Shown one piece after another: positions 1-8,284 of a DNA stretch of 64,000 bases. The stretch is from Aeromicrobium tamlense (GTDB taxonomy: Bacteria; Actinomycetota; Actinomycetes; Propionibacteriales; Nocardioidaceae). Positions within the stretch are counted from its first letter, which is position 1. Every line of letters starts with the position of its first letter. The translations under genes were made by a program, and so were the position numbers. The notes under the pieces are model-generated. The model searched no databases. It was not told the DNA's origin and saw only the letters and a list, made by a program, of their open reading frames with translations. Location of the stretch: positions 806,001 through 870,000 of the forward strand of contig NZ_JACBZN010000001.1 of the NCBI RefSeq assembly GCF_013408555.1. Reading direction: 5' to 3'.

Positions 1-1413
1 GCCGAGCTCTTTGGCATGGGGTGGGCGCCCAAGTCGGGCGAGGCCCTCGTGGCGCACCTGCGCGGTAAGGGCTTCACCGAGGAGGAGCTCATCGTCGGCG
101 GCCTGGCCCGCCGGTCCGCACGCGGCCTGTTCGACGCGTTCCAGGGCCGCCTGCTGTGGCCGATCAAGGAGATCTCGGGCGAGGTCATCGGCTTCGGCGG
201 GCGCCGGATGTTCGACGACGACTTCATGAAGGGCAAGTACGTCAACACGTCCGAGACGCCGATCTACAAGAAGGCCCAGGTCCTCTACGGCATCGACCTC
301 GCGCGCGACCCGATCCGCAAGCAGAGCCAGGCGGTGGTTGTCGAGGGCTACACCGACGTCATGGCGTGCCACCAGGCCGGCGTGCTGACGGCGGTGGCCA
401 CGTGCGGCACCGCCTTCGGCGAGGGGCACGCGCGCGTCATGCGGCGCCTCATGCTCGACCACGACGCCTTCCGCGGCGAGGTCATCTTCACCTTCGACGG
501 CGACGAGGCAGGCCAGAAGGCTGCGGTGAAGGCGTTCGAGGGCGATGACGAATTCAGTGGACAGACCTACGTCGCGGTCGAGAAGAGAGGCATGGACCCG
601 TGCGACCTGCGCCTGAACGATGGCGACGAGGCCGTCCGCGAGCTGATTTCGTCCCGCGTCCCCCTCTATCGGTTCATCCTGGACAACACGCTTGAGAAGT
701 ATGACCTCGATCGCGCTGATCAGCGCATTGATGCCGTCCGTGAAGCTCTTGGTCTCACGGCCGCCGTTCGGGACGATTCGAAGGTGGCGTCGTTCCTGAG
801 AGAGATCGCGGCTCGCGTCGGCATCGACCCGACCGTGGTGTACGCCGAACGGAAGAAGCTGAGCCAGCAGCCGACGCCAGCCCGGCGGGTGTCCCGGCCG
901 ACTCAATCCGACCAGCAGCGCCCCGAGCCCACGGTGTTCGCCAGCTTCGGCGCGCCCCAGTTCGCCGACGAGCGCGAGGCCCTCAAGGCGCTCGCGCAGT
1001 ACCCGCACGTGGCCCGGCCCGTCGCGGCCGACCTGACCGACGACGACTTCGTGCACCCCGTGGCGCGCGAGATCTGGCGGCACATGGTGGCGCGCGGCCT
1101 GCCTGAGCAGTCGGACGCGGGCTGGCTGCCCGCCGTCGCCGACTCGCTGCCCGGGGACGACCTGCGTCGCGTGCTCGGTGTCGCCGCGGTCGAGCCCCTG
1201 CACGCGTCCGAGCAGGGTGCCGTCGCGGTCGTGCCGGCCGTGCTCGTGCGGCTCCAGGAGCTGTCGCTGGCGCGTCAGATCACCGACGTGAAGTCGCGTC
1301 TGCAGCGCACGGAGCCCACGGCTCCGGAGTACCAGGAGGTCTTCGGTCGCCTCGTGGAGCTGGAGCAGCGTCGCCGCGGCCTGCGCGAGCGCGCGCTCGG
1401 CGCGGCTCTCTGA
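1..1413 (+). CDS. dnaG: DNA primase DnaG, 5'-truncated by the window edge
   Basis: DnaG makes the RNA primers for DNA replication and binds the DnaB helicase through its C-terminal domain. The frame is open from base 1, so the zinc-binding domain and the start of the catalytic core lie outside the window; 470 codons remain. Seen here: the TOPRIM core with VVVEGYTDV at about residues 112-120 of the fragment (catalytic Glu) and FDGDEAGQ at about 165-172 (metal-binding Asp pair), followed by a linker rich in Pro, Gln and Arg (about 285-305) and a helical C-terminal domain ending in an Arg/Glu-rich helix. This matches the usual actinobacterial DnaG of about 620-640 residues. The next gene is in the same direction after about 96 bp. 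Confidence 0.95.
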   Translation, partial: AELFGMGWAPKSGEALVAHLRGKGFTEEELIVGGLARRSARGLFDAFQGRLLWPIKEISGEVIGFGGRRMFDDDFMKGKYVNTSETPIYKKAQVLYGIDLARDPIRKQSQAVVVEGYTDVMACHQAGVLTAVATCGTAFGEGHARVMRRLMLDHDAFRGEVIFTFDGDEAGQKAAVKAFEGDDEFSGQTYVAVEKRGMDPCDLRLNDGDEAVRELISSRVPLYRFILDNTLEKYDLDRADQRIDAVREALGLTAAVRDDSKVASFLREIAARVGIDPTVVYAERKKLSQQPTPARRVSRPTQSDQQRPEPTVFASFGAPQFADEREALKALAQYPHVARPVAADLTDDDFVHPVAREIWRHMVARGLPEQSDAGWLPAVADSLPGDDLRRVLGVAAVEPLHASEQGAVAVVPAVLVRLQELSLARQITDVKSRLQRTEPTAPEYQEVFGRLVELEQRRRGLRERALGAAL

Positions 1414-1509
1414 GTCCCGGGCCGGGGGAGTGCTGTGCACGACCGCTGGGTGCCGTCCACAGCCTGACGCGAGTCCCTGTCGCGGCCTCGGCCCGCACGC
1501 GAGGTTGGG

Positions 1510-2112
1510 GTGGTGTCGCCCTTCGTCATCCACGCCCTCGCCCAGGTCCCGATCCCCGCGGACGCCGAACGGATCCTCGCGCGCGCCGCGGTCGCCGGCG
1601 ACCGTGAGGCACGCGAGGAGCTCATCTGCGCCGGCCTGCGCAACGTCGCCCTGCACGCGCTGCGGCTCGGTCACCGCGGCGAGCGCCTCGACGAGGCCGT
1701 CGCGGCCGGTGCCGAGGGCCTGATCCTCGCCGTCGACCGGTTCGATCCCGAGCGGGGGACCCGCCTGTCGACGTTCGCCTGGCAGTGGATCGCCCGAGCG
1801 ATGGCCCCGCCCCGCGAGGCCCCCGTCGTCGAGCTCGCCGAGACGCCCGTGTCCGGCGACGACCTCCTCGTCGGCCTGCCCGAGCACCTCGCCGCGGTGG
1901 TCGGACTGCGGTACGGCCTGCTGTGCGAGGACGGGGTCGGGTTGACGATCGACGAGGTCGCCGAGCACCTCGGGCTCACCCGCTGGCAGGTGCGCGATCG
2001 GGAGGGGAGGGCCCTTTCGCATCTTCGGAGCCGACTTGCTAGAGTTGGCCGCCGTGCTCCTCTTGAGGAGCCGATCCCCCGTAGCTCAATTGGCAGAGCA
2101 TTCGACTGTTAA
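1510..2112 (+). CDS. Short sigma-70-like protein whose stop codon is inside tRNA-Asn
   Basis: 200 residues. The stretch LILAVDRFDPERGTRLSTFA (about 74-93) has the look of sigma-70 region 2 (the FDPxRGxxxSTFA signature). The C-terminal half, about residues 118-175, reads as a region-4 helix-turn-helix (LTIDEVAEHLGLTRWQV). No region 3 is visible and the spacer is short, so it is a minimal sigma-like protein or a degenerate RpoD relative. Start is GTG 1510 or GTG 1513. The reading frame continues into the mature tRNA-Asn gene and stops at TAA 2110-2112, in the anticodon loop; the last 12 residues are therefore encoded by tRNA sequence. No Shine-Dalgarno sequence is obvious. Function in vivo is not established. 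Confidence 0.7.
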   Translation: MVSPFVIHALAQVPIPADAERILARAAVAGDREAREELICAGLRNVALHALRLGHRGERLDEAVAAGAEGLILAVDRFDPERGTRLSTFAWQWIARAMAPPREAPVVELAETPVSGDDLLVGLPEHLAAVVGLRYGLLCEDGVGLTIDEVAEHLGLTRWQVRDREGRALSHLRSRLARVGRRAPLEEPIPRSSIGRAFDC

Positions 2113-2147
2113 TCGAAGGGTTATTGGTTCGAGTCCAATCGGGGGAG
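2075..2147 (+). tRNA. tRNA-Asn (GUU anticodon)
   Basis: Acceptor stem TCCCCCG (2075-2081) pairs with CGGGGGA (2140-2146), with G as discriminator base. D arm GTAGCTCAATTGGCAGAGC, anticodon loop CTGTTAA with anticodon GTT, and TTCGAGTC in the T loop. 73 nt, CCA not encoded. The 3' end of the upstream sigma-like reading frame overlaps its first half. Confidence 0.97.
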
Positions 2148-2153
2148 CGGGAC

Positions 2154-2195
2154 AGGCCCGGTTCTCACTGCGATCGCAGTGAGGACCGGGCCTTC
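2154..2195 (+). terminator. Intrinsic terminator behind tRNA-Asn
   Basis: A near-perfect 19-bp inverted repeat, from GGCCCGGT (2155-2162) to ACCGGGCC (2185-2192), with almost no loop and one G-U pair, followed by TTCTTC. It would end the transcript that contains the sigma-like gene and tRNA-Asn. Confidence 0.85.
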
Positions 2196-2237
2196 TTCAT
2201 GCTCCGACGAGCCGGACTTGTAGGGTCGTGCGCGACG

Positions 2238-2314
2238 GGGGAGGTAGCTCAGCCGGTCAGAGCAGAGGACTCATAATCCTTGGGTCGTGGGTTCGAGCCC
2301 CACCCTCCCCACCA
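2238..2314 (+). tRNA. tRNA with CAU anticodon: elongator tRNA-Met (or tRNA-Ile2)
   Basis: Acceptor stem GGGGAGG (2238-2244) pairs with CCTCCCC (2304-2310), discriminator A, and CCA is encoded (2312-2314). The anticodon loop is CTCATAA. It is not an initiator, since the acceptor end is fully paired. CAU tRNAs are either elongator Met or lysidine-modified Ile2; sequence inspection alone does not separate them. It lies just before the 3' end of the convergent LuxR-type gene. Confidence 0.9.
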
Positions 2315-2334
2315 GGTGGCGTCGCGGCAGCGGG

Positions 2335-4767
2335 TCAGTCGCCCTCGTCGGGCGGCAGCAGGCGCGCGAGGTCCTCGCGACTGTCCGCGCCGAGCTTGGC
2401 GCGGGCCTGCGCAAGGTGCGACTCCACGGTGCGCACACCGCACTCGAGCACCTCGGCGATGTCGCGGTTGCGCAGGCCGCGGGCGGCCAGCCGGGCGGCC
2501 TCGAGCTCGCGTGGGGTCAGCGTCTCCGGCACGTCCGAGACGGCGGAGTCCGCCGAGAGCCACGGCGCGTTCCGGCGGATCTTGTCGCGGACGGCCGCGA
2601 GCTCGGCGTCGCAGGCCTGTGCCTTGCCCACGGCGCGCCGACCCACGTAGATCCGGCGAGCGTCGCCGAACGCGTAGGCGCTCGGCAGCCACATGTCGTA
2701 CTCCCGGAAGATCCCCGCGATCCGCGTGAGCTGGGCGGGGTTGCGCTCGTGCGTGGCGTCGAGGTGGGCGCGCGCCAGGCGGATGAGCGGCAGTGCGCCG
2801 GCCTTCGGCTCCAGTCCCGTGCGCAGTGCCTGGAGGGGACCGTGCAGGCCGGCGAAGTACAGCAGGATCCGGTACGGGTACTCCGAGGACAGCCGCTCGA
2901 GGTCGTCGGGCTCGCGCGTGGGGTCCGACACCGCGTCCAGCGCCGCGCCGACCTGCTCGACGTAGTGACGCAGGCGCGCGGGGACGAGCCGCGGGACCGA
3001 GCCCGCGAACAGCTGCCACTCGCGCAGTCCCCGGCCCATCTCGCCGAACGTCGCGGCCGTGCTGGACGCGACGACGTGGCGCAGCCACCGCTCGTGGTGG
3101 TCTCGGTCGGGGAGCCGGGCGGCCAGCTCCAGGAGTGGCTCTCGGCGCGCCGAGGCCTCGCCGATCAGCAGCAGCACGAGTGCCTGGGCGACGAGGATCG
3201 TGCCCGTGACGTCGCTCAGGACCGGCGAGGTCGGCATCGTCGCCGCGGGCAGCGGATTCGGCGCGTGCAGCGTCGAGGTGTGAGGCGGCACGAGCCCCGC
3301 CCAGACGGCATCGAGGTCCACCAGGAGGGCGGCCAGCGCGGCGACACCCGGGTCGGGATGCTGGGCCGCGACGGCCCGCACGAGGGGCGTGGCGTCGCCC
3401 AGCGGCTCGGTCCGACTCCACCACTGCAGGACGAGCTCGGTCGCGGCGTCCTGGTCGCGGACGTCGTCGGTGCCACCGGGCATCGGTGCCTCGGCGGTCT
3501 CGGCGAGCAGGACGCTGCGGGCGAAACGGGTGGCGAGACGGACGTCGGGGTCGTCGTCCGTGATGGCGTCGACCACACGGACGGCCTCGTTCGTGTTGCC
3601 GAGCGCGGCGAGGGCGCGGGCCCTCGCCAGCGGCGGCAGCTCGAGCCGGTGCGACGCCAGCCTCAGCACGGCCGCGCGCACCTGGGCCGCCTCGCCGAAG
3701 GTGGTCAGCCGGGTGACGGCACGGGCGACGAGTCGACGAAGGGCCTCGGAGAGGTCCGCGTCGAGTAGATCGTCCGGCGCGAGCGCGCGGACGCAGTAGA
3801 GGGTGTCGCGCTCGGACAGGGGGACGCCGACGAGCTCCTGCCCCAGCAGGCCCGTCGCGATCTCGCGCCGGCACCGCTCCACCTGGTCGAACGAGGACCG
3901 CTGGCGCAGTGCGATGGCGACGAAGGCGGGGACCTCCAGCTGCTGGGACCCACCGGTCGGCACGAGGACCCCGGCTACGGTGAGGGTCTCGACGATCGCC
4001 GGGTCGACGAGCGCGCCGAGGCCGAGCTCGTCGAGCGGCTCGATGCCCGACAGTGCCACGGCGGCGGCGGCACACTCGGGGGAGACCGTCGCGAGCGAGG
4101 CGCGCAGGCTCTGCAGGGCCGGGAGCGGGGCGTCACCGGGAGCGAGCAGCGGGTTGATGGAGGGAAAGGGGTCGGCCTGGATCTGCTCGGCCCGCGCGAG
4201 GCTCAGCAGGTCCATCGCCCAGGCCCGACGCCCGAGGGCGAGGGTGGTGATGGCGCGCAGCGTGTGCGAGTCGAGCGGCTCCTCGCCGGCGTGGGCGTGC
4301 AGGAAGCGCGCCATGGTCTCGTCGTCGAGGGGAGTCAGGTGCGTGCGGTGGACCGTGGCGGCGTCGTGACCCAGCGGGTGCGATCCGTACACGGTGCGCA
4401 GGGCGCGGGTGGAGTACGCGCGGGGATGCCGTCCGGTCTCGAACATCGCGACGACGCGCCCGCCGTGCTCGGTGTGGGCCGACAGTCGGCTCAGCAGGTC
4501 CTCCGGTGCGCTCTCGAGGTCGTCGACGAGCAGGACGGCCGTGGCGTCGTCCGCCTCGTCGTGGTCGGGCGCCCAGGCATCCGCCCGCAGCGCGCGGGCC
4601 GCGACGCCCGCGGCGTCGAGCCGGTCCTGCACGGTCCGCAGCAGGCTGGACTTGCCGGTGCCGCTGGGTCCCGTGACGAGGGCGCTGGAGCCTGCACGCA
4701 CACCGTCGACGATCGAGAGAGCGAGGTCCCGCAGGTCCTCCACGCCGTCCGTTCTCGCTGTCATCAC
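2335..4767 (-). CDS. Large AAA ATPase / LuxR-type transcriptional regulator
   Basis: 810 residues, the layout of the LAL/MalT-like class: an N-terminal nucleotide-binding module, a long helical middle, and a C-terminal LuxR helix-turn-helix. Seen: Walker A GPSGTGKS at 33-40, Walker B AVLLVDDLE at about 78-86, and at the C-terminus LTPRELEAARLAARGLRNRD followed by the recognition helix with RTVESHLAQARAKL (about 745-800). The middle is Leu/Ala-rich and repeat-like, as in sensing domains of this class, but the ligand is unknown. Start is GTG 4767 or, equally possible, ATG 4764. It is divergent from the choice-of-anchor G surface protein, with 290 bp between the starts, so it may control that gene. 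Confidence 0.88.
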   Translation of the reverse strand: MMTARTDGVEDLRDLALSIVDGVRAGSSALVTGPSGTGKSSLLRTVQDRLDAAGVAARALRADAWAPDHDEADDATAVLLVDDLESAPEDLLSRLSAHTEHGGRVVAMFETGRHPRAYSTRALRTVYGSHPLGHDAATVHRTHLTPLDDETMARFLHAHAGEEPLDSHTLRAITTLALGRRAWAMDLLSLARAEQIQADPFPSINPLLAPGDAPLPALQSLRASLATVSPECAAAAVALSGIEPLDELGLGALVDPAIVETLTVAGVLVPTGGSQQLEVPAFVAIALRQRSSFDQVERCRREIATGLLGQELVGVPLSERDTLYCVRALAPDDLLDADLSEALRRLVARAVTRLTTFGEAAQVRAAVLRLASHRLELPPLARARALAALGNTNEAVRVVDAITDDDPDVRLATRFARSVLLAETAEAPMPGGTDDVRDQDAATELVLQWWSRTEPLGDATPLVRAVAAQHPDPGVAALAALLVDLDAVWAGLVPPHTSTLHAPNPLPAATMPTSPVLSDVTGTILVAQALVLLLIGEASARREPLLELAARLPDRDHHERWLRHVVASSTAATFGEMGRGLREWQLFAGSVPRLVPARLRHYVEQVGAALDAVSDPTREPDDLERLSSEYPYRILLYFAGLHGPLQALRTGLEPKAGALPLIRLARAHLDATHERNPAQLTRIAGIFREYDMWLPSAYAFGDARRIYVGRRAVGKAQACDAELAAVRDKIRRNAPWLSADSAVSDVPETLTPRELEAARLAARGLRNRDIAEVLECGVRTVESHLAQARAKLGADSREDLARLLPPDEGD

Positions 4768-5057
4768 GCCGTTTCCGCTGTCCCCGAGAGAGTCCGAGAG
4801 CGTTCGGACCCCGATACCGAATTCTGGATTCGCGGCGCGGATCGCCCGTGCTACGGAGCTCGACCGCGCCTCGTCTCTGCGTACGTACCCATCAAACCTC
4901 AGTAGTAACGCACGTCACACCCGGTACTACGCAGCTGCGTGGCTCCCCACCGGAACTGGTCCTAACGTCCAAGAAATCGGGGGAGGTGGAAGGCGCCTCC
5001 ACGCATCACCGGCCCGCCCGGAGCCTCCGTGCGGCGACGCAGCGAATCGAGGGAACC
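4768..5057. other. Divergent intergenic region with a perfect 12-bp palindrome
   Basis: 290 bp between the LuxR-type gene and the surface-protein gene, less GC-rich than its surroundings. It holds the palindrome ACGCAGCTGCGT (4929-4940), a looser dyad AGTAGTA...TACTACG (4901-4931), and a possible -10 box TAACGT near 4964. An AATTC-rich patch near 4819 probably belongs to the leftward promoter. No gene is supported here. Confidence 0.5.
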
Positions 5058-7424
5058 TTGAACGAACACAGCCGAAGGTCTCGCGGCCTTCTGACCCGTG
5101 CCCGCGCCGTCGCGATCGGCACGGCGGCCGCCGTGGTCATCGCGCCCACGGCACTCCTCAGCTCGGCCCTGGCCGACGACGTCGTCGTGGCCGGCGACGC
5201 GGCAGCCCATGGCCACGGCCTCTTCGTGGAGGGTCTCGGCCTCGACGTCGCCGGAGCTGCGCGCTCGATCGCGAGCAGCGCCACCGCCCCGGGGCCCACC
5301 ACCGACGACCTCGACGCCACGGTGCTCGAGGGCCTCGTCGACGTGAACCTCGGCACCGTGAGCCTGCCGCTCATCACGCCGACCGAGGGCGGGGACGGCC
5401 TGCTCTACCTCGGCGACCTCGGCACGATCTCCAGCCGGTCGGCGGCGCCCAGCTCGACCGAGGCCGTCGCCTCCTCGGGCCTCATCAACGAGGACGGCTC
5501 GCTGAACGTGGACACCGCGGCCGGCGGCGACTTCGAGCCGGCCCAGCTGGACGTCACGCGACTGCTGGGCCAGGTCATCGGGGCGGAAGCCGTCGAGGAG
5601 CTCGTCAACGGCGCCTCCCTCGAGATCGGCGCCCTCGGCGCCCGCGCCGCGAAGGACGGCCCGACCGTGACGAGCGAGTACGCCGTCTCGGACCTCGAGC
5701 TCAACGTGGACAGCCCGCTCGTCGCGGCGCTGACCACCGACGTGGACACCGCGGTGGGCGCGACGCTGCAGCCGCTCGTGGACCTGCTCGGCACCGGAGG
5801 AGCGGTCGAGACCGCCGTCGGCGACGTCGTGGAGACCATCGACGCCCTGCCGCTCGTCTCCGCCGAGCTCGACGCGGTCTCGATCGACACGCAGTCCGTG
5901 GTCGACTCCGTGCGCACCGAGCTGCTGAGCGAGCCGCTGTCCAACGCGGAGGGCTCCGTCTCGGTCAACCTGGCCGACGGCACCATCACGGTGGACCTCG
6001 CGCAGCTCGTCCTCGACGCCGCCGGCGTCGAGGACCTCAACGAGCTGCCCGCGAACACCGAGGTCCTCAGCGGTCCGGTCGTGAACGCGGTGCTCGACGG
6101 TGTCACCGACGCCCTCGTGGGCCCCGGTGCGGACTCGCTCGTCTCCAAGGTCGTCGACGTGGTGACGGACGGCGTCTACGACGCCGAGCTCGACGTCGCC
6201 ATCGATGTCACGGCGCCGCTGGGCGTCACCGCGCCCGTCTCGATCAACGGCACCCTCGGTGGGTTCCTCGGTGAGGCCGGCGCCGCCGAGCCGACGGTCG
6301 ACGTCAGCGGCCTCGAGCTCTTGGGCATCGACCTCGGTGGGATCCTGACGCCGGTCACCACCGCGCTGACCGGACTGGTCGGCGACCTCGGTGCCCCGCT
6401 GGAGCCGGCCGTCGACGAGGTCCTCGCCGACGTCCAGCCGACCGTGACCACGGCGCTCGAGCCGCTCGTCACCGAGCTGCTCGACGACGCGCTCGAGCCG
6501 CTGCTGGAGCAGGTCGTCGACGCGCGGATCAATGCGCAGCCGACGGCCGCGCCGTTCAGCGGCACCGGCGACCTCGGTGCCGGCAGCTTCACGGTCCGCG
6601 CCCTGTCGATCAGCGTGCTCCCGGAGATCGCCGACGTGGACATCGAGCTCGGCTCGGCCTCCGTGCGGGCGCTCGACGAGGTCGACGCCGATGCCGATGC
6701 GGACGCGGTCGATGCCGTGGACGCGGACGCGGTGGATGCGGACGCGACGGACGCCACTGACGCGACGGATGCCACCGATGCGACCGACGCGACGGATGCC
6801 ACCGACGCCACTGACGCGACGGACGCCACCGACGCGACGGACGCCACCGACGCGACGGACGCGACGGACGCGACGGATGCCACCGATGCGACCGACGCGA
6901 CGGATGCGACCGACGCCACTGACGCGACCGACGCGACCGACGCGACCGACGCGACGGATGCGACCGACGCCACTGACGCGACCGACGCGACCGACGCGAC
7001 CGACGCGACGGATGCGACCGACGCCACTGACGCGACGGATGCCACCGACGCCACCGATGCCACCGATGCGACGGATGCAACTGACGCCGGGGCGACGGAC
7101 GCGACGGACGCGACCGACGCCGACGCGACGGACGCGACCGATGCCGGGGCCGACGCCGACGTGAGCGCCGACGCGGATGCCACGGACGCCGACGCGACGG
7201 ACGCCGGAGCAGACGCGGACGACGCCCTGGGCGCCGACGCGCTCGAGAACGACGTCGACAGCACCGACGCGCTCGACGGCGCAGGCGGCAACGGCGTCGA
7301 CGGCACGGGCACCCTGGCGGCCACGGGCAGTACTTCCTCGCTGCTCTCCGTGGCAGGCGCGATCATCCTCGTCGCGCTGGGTGTCACCGCGATGGTGCTG
7401 TCGCGCCGACGCGGAAAGGCCTGA
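5058..7424 (+). CDS. Secreted choice-of-anchor G-like surface protein, LAATG sorting signal, 38 DAT repeats
   Basis: 788 residues from TTG 5058, chosen because GAGGGAA precedes it and a proper signal peptide follows at once: basic RRSR, hydrophobic AVAIGTAAAVVIAPTALL, cleavage likely after ALA near residue 39. Residues about 40-540 are a Val/Leu/Asp-rich domain with alternating beta-type patterns (VASSGLINEDGSLNVD, SLEIGALGARA, AVSDLELNVDSPL) that I recognise as the actinobacterial choice-of-anchor G family. Residues 562-675 are 38 uninterrupted Asp-Ala-Thr triplets. The end has LAATG (753-757), a hydrophobic helix (about 763-782) and RRRGKA: a class E sortase signal. Role inferred: a wall-anchored protein held off the cell by an acidic stalk. 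No sortase gene is in the window. Earlier in-frame ATG 4848 would bury the signal peptide and is disfavoured. Confidence 0.85.
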   Translation: MNEHSRRSRGLLTRARAVAIGTAAAVVIAPTALLSSALADDVVVAGDAAAHGHGLFVEGLGLDVAGAARSIASSATAPGPTTDDLDATVLEGLVDVNLGTVSLPLITPTEGGDGLLYLGDLGTISSRSAAPSSTEAVASSGLINEDGSLNVDTAAGGDFEPAQLDVTRLLGQVIGAEAVEELVNGASLEIGALGARAAKDGPTVTSEYAVSDLELNVDSPLVAALTTDVDTAVGATLQPLVDLLGTGGAVETAVGDVVETIDALPLVSAELDAVSIDTQSVVDSVRTELLSEPLSNAEGSVSVNLADGTITVDLAQLVLDAAGVEDLNELPANTEVLSGPVVNAVLDGVTDALVGPGADSLVSKVVDVVTDGVYDAELDVAIDVTAPLGVTAPVSINGTLGGFLGEAGAAEPTVDVSGLELLGIDLGGILTPVTTALTGLVGDLGAPLEPAVDEVLADVQPTVTTALEPLVTELLDDALEPLLEQVVDARINAQPTAAPFSGTGDLGAGSFTVRALSISVLPEIADVDIELGSASVRALDEVDADADADAVDAVDADAVDADATDATDATDATDATDATDATDATDATDATDATDATDATDATDATDATDATDATDATDATDATDATDATDATDATDATDATDATDATDATDATDATDATDATDATDATDATDATDAGATDATDATDADATDATDAGADADVSADADATDADATDAGADADDALGADALENDVDSTDALDGAGGNGVDGTGTLAATGSTSSLLSVAGAIILVALGVTAMVLSRRRGKA
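6741..7082 (+). repeat. 38 tandem 9-bp units encoding Asp-Ala-Thr
   Basis: 342 bp of GAY-GCN-ACN codon triplets without a break. Within it a 54-bp block (six units) occurs twice in identical form, 6903-6956 and 6957-7010, and begins a third time at 7011. The codon variation between other units shows that the tract has both old, diverged units and a recent higher-order duplication. Confidence 0.95.
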
Positions 7425-7513
7425 TCGGCCACCCGTGGTGACGGGTCGGGAGCGTTTCCCAGGCGCTCCCGGCCCGTCCACTCACCCCGCACACCCCGCC
7501 TCCAGGAGCCCTC

Positions 7514-8284
7514 GTGAAGTCAGCCAAGGCAGCCGACCCGGTCCGGCGGACCGGGATCGTGGCGCTGATCATCGCTGCGGTGGTCATGCTGACGACCGCC
7601 CTGGTCGTGGCACCCGAGGGCACGCCCCTGCGCGAGCAGGTGCGGTCCCTCGTCCTGCCGTACTTCGGCCAGAACTGGCGCGTGTTCGCGCCGGACATCC
7701 TCAAGACCAACCGCACCCTCGAGATCCGCGCCCAGTGGCGCGACGACTCCGGGGACCTCGTGCGCTCGGACTGGGTGTCCGTCACCGACATCGAGCTGCG
7801 GGCCGTAAGGGGCCACGTGGTGCCGTCGCGCATCGCGAAGAGCAGCTGGAACGCCTCCAGCACGTATCTGCAGCGCTACCAGGCCCTGGACGAGGTCCAG
7901 CGCGAGACCGCCCGGGACTCCTTCGTCGAGGGCGACGGGGCCGGGTCCCGCGCCGTGCCCGACGCTGAGCTCATCGATCGGCTCGGGGCAGGCGACCCGG
8001 ACGTCATCCGCTTCCTGCGGATGGACTACATGATGATGCGGAACGCCACGATGTACGCCACGGCGGGATTCGGGCGGCCCATCGAGCACGTCCAGTGGCG
8101 CGTGGTGCGACAGCGTCCGAACGACTTCGCCAACCGGTTCGTGGAGCGGCAGCAGTTCCGCACCGCGACCACCACGTTCGGCTGGCGCCGGGCGAACGTG
8201 AGCGTCGAGCCCCGCGTCGTCGAGGCGTACCGCGACCTGATTCGGCGGCACGGTGCCGGCTGGGTCTTCCAGGAGGCCGCATGA
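7514..8284 (+). CDS. DUF5819-family membrane-anchored protein
   Basis: 256 residues with one N-terminal membrane helix (about 13-33, TGIVALIIAAVVMLTTALVV), followed by a domain beginning LVLPYFGQNWRVFAPDILK, the signature by which I place it in DUF5819. The rest of the protein is predicted to face the outside of the membrane. Function is not known. The stop overlaps the ATG of the HTTM protein (ATGA at 8281-8284), and such pairs recur in actinobacteria, so the two are probably translated together and act as one membrane unit. The surface-protein gene ends 90 bp upstream. Confidence 0.8.
   Translation: MKSAKAADPVRRTGIVALIIAAVVMLTTALVVAPEGTPLREQVRSLVLPYFGQNWRVFAPDILKTNRTLEIRAQWRDDSGDLVRSDWVSVTDIELRAVRGHVVPSRIAKSSWNASSTYLQRYQALDEVQRETARDSFVEGDGAGSRAVPDAELIDRLGAGDPDVIRFLRMDYMMMRNATMYATAGFGRPIEHVQWRVVRQRPNDFANRFVERQQFRTATTTFGWRRANVSVEPRVVEAYRDLIRRHGAGWVFQEAA

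Noticed and set aside
6741..7082. CRISPR-like array
   Set aside because: The repeats are in contiguous codons with no unique spacers, and they encode an in-frame protein segment.
6176..7492. A minus-strand frame full of Val-Ala-Ser repeats
   Set aside because: Antisense of the Asp-Ala-Thr tract. It has no signal or other domain and lies wholly within a well-supported gene.
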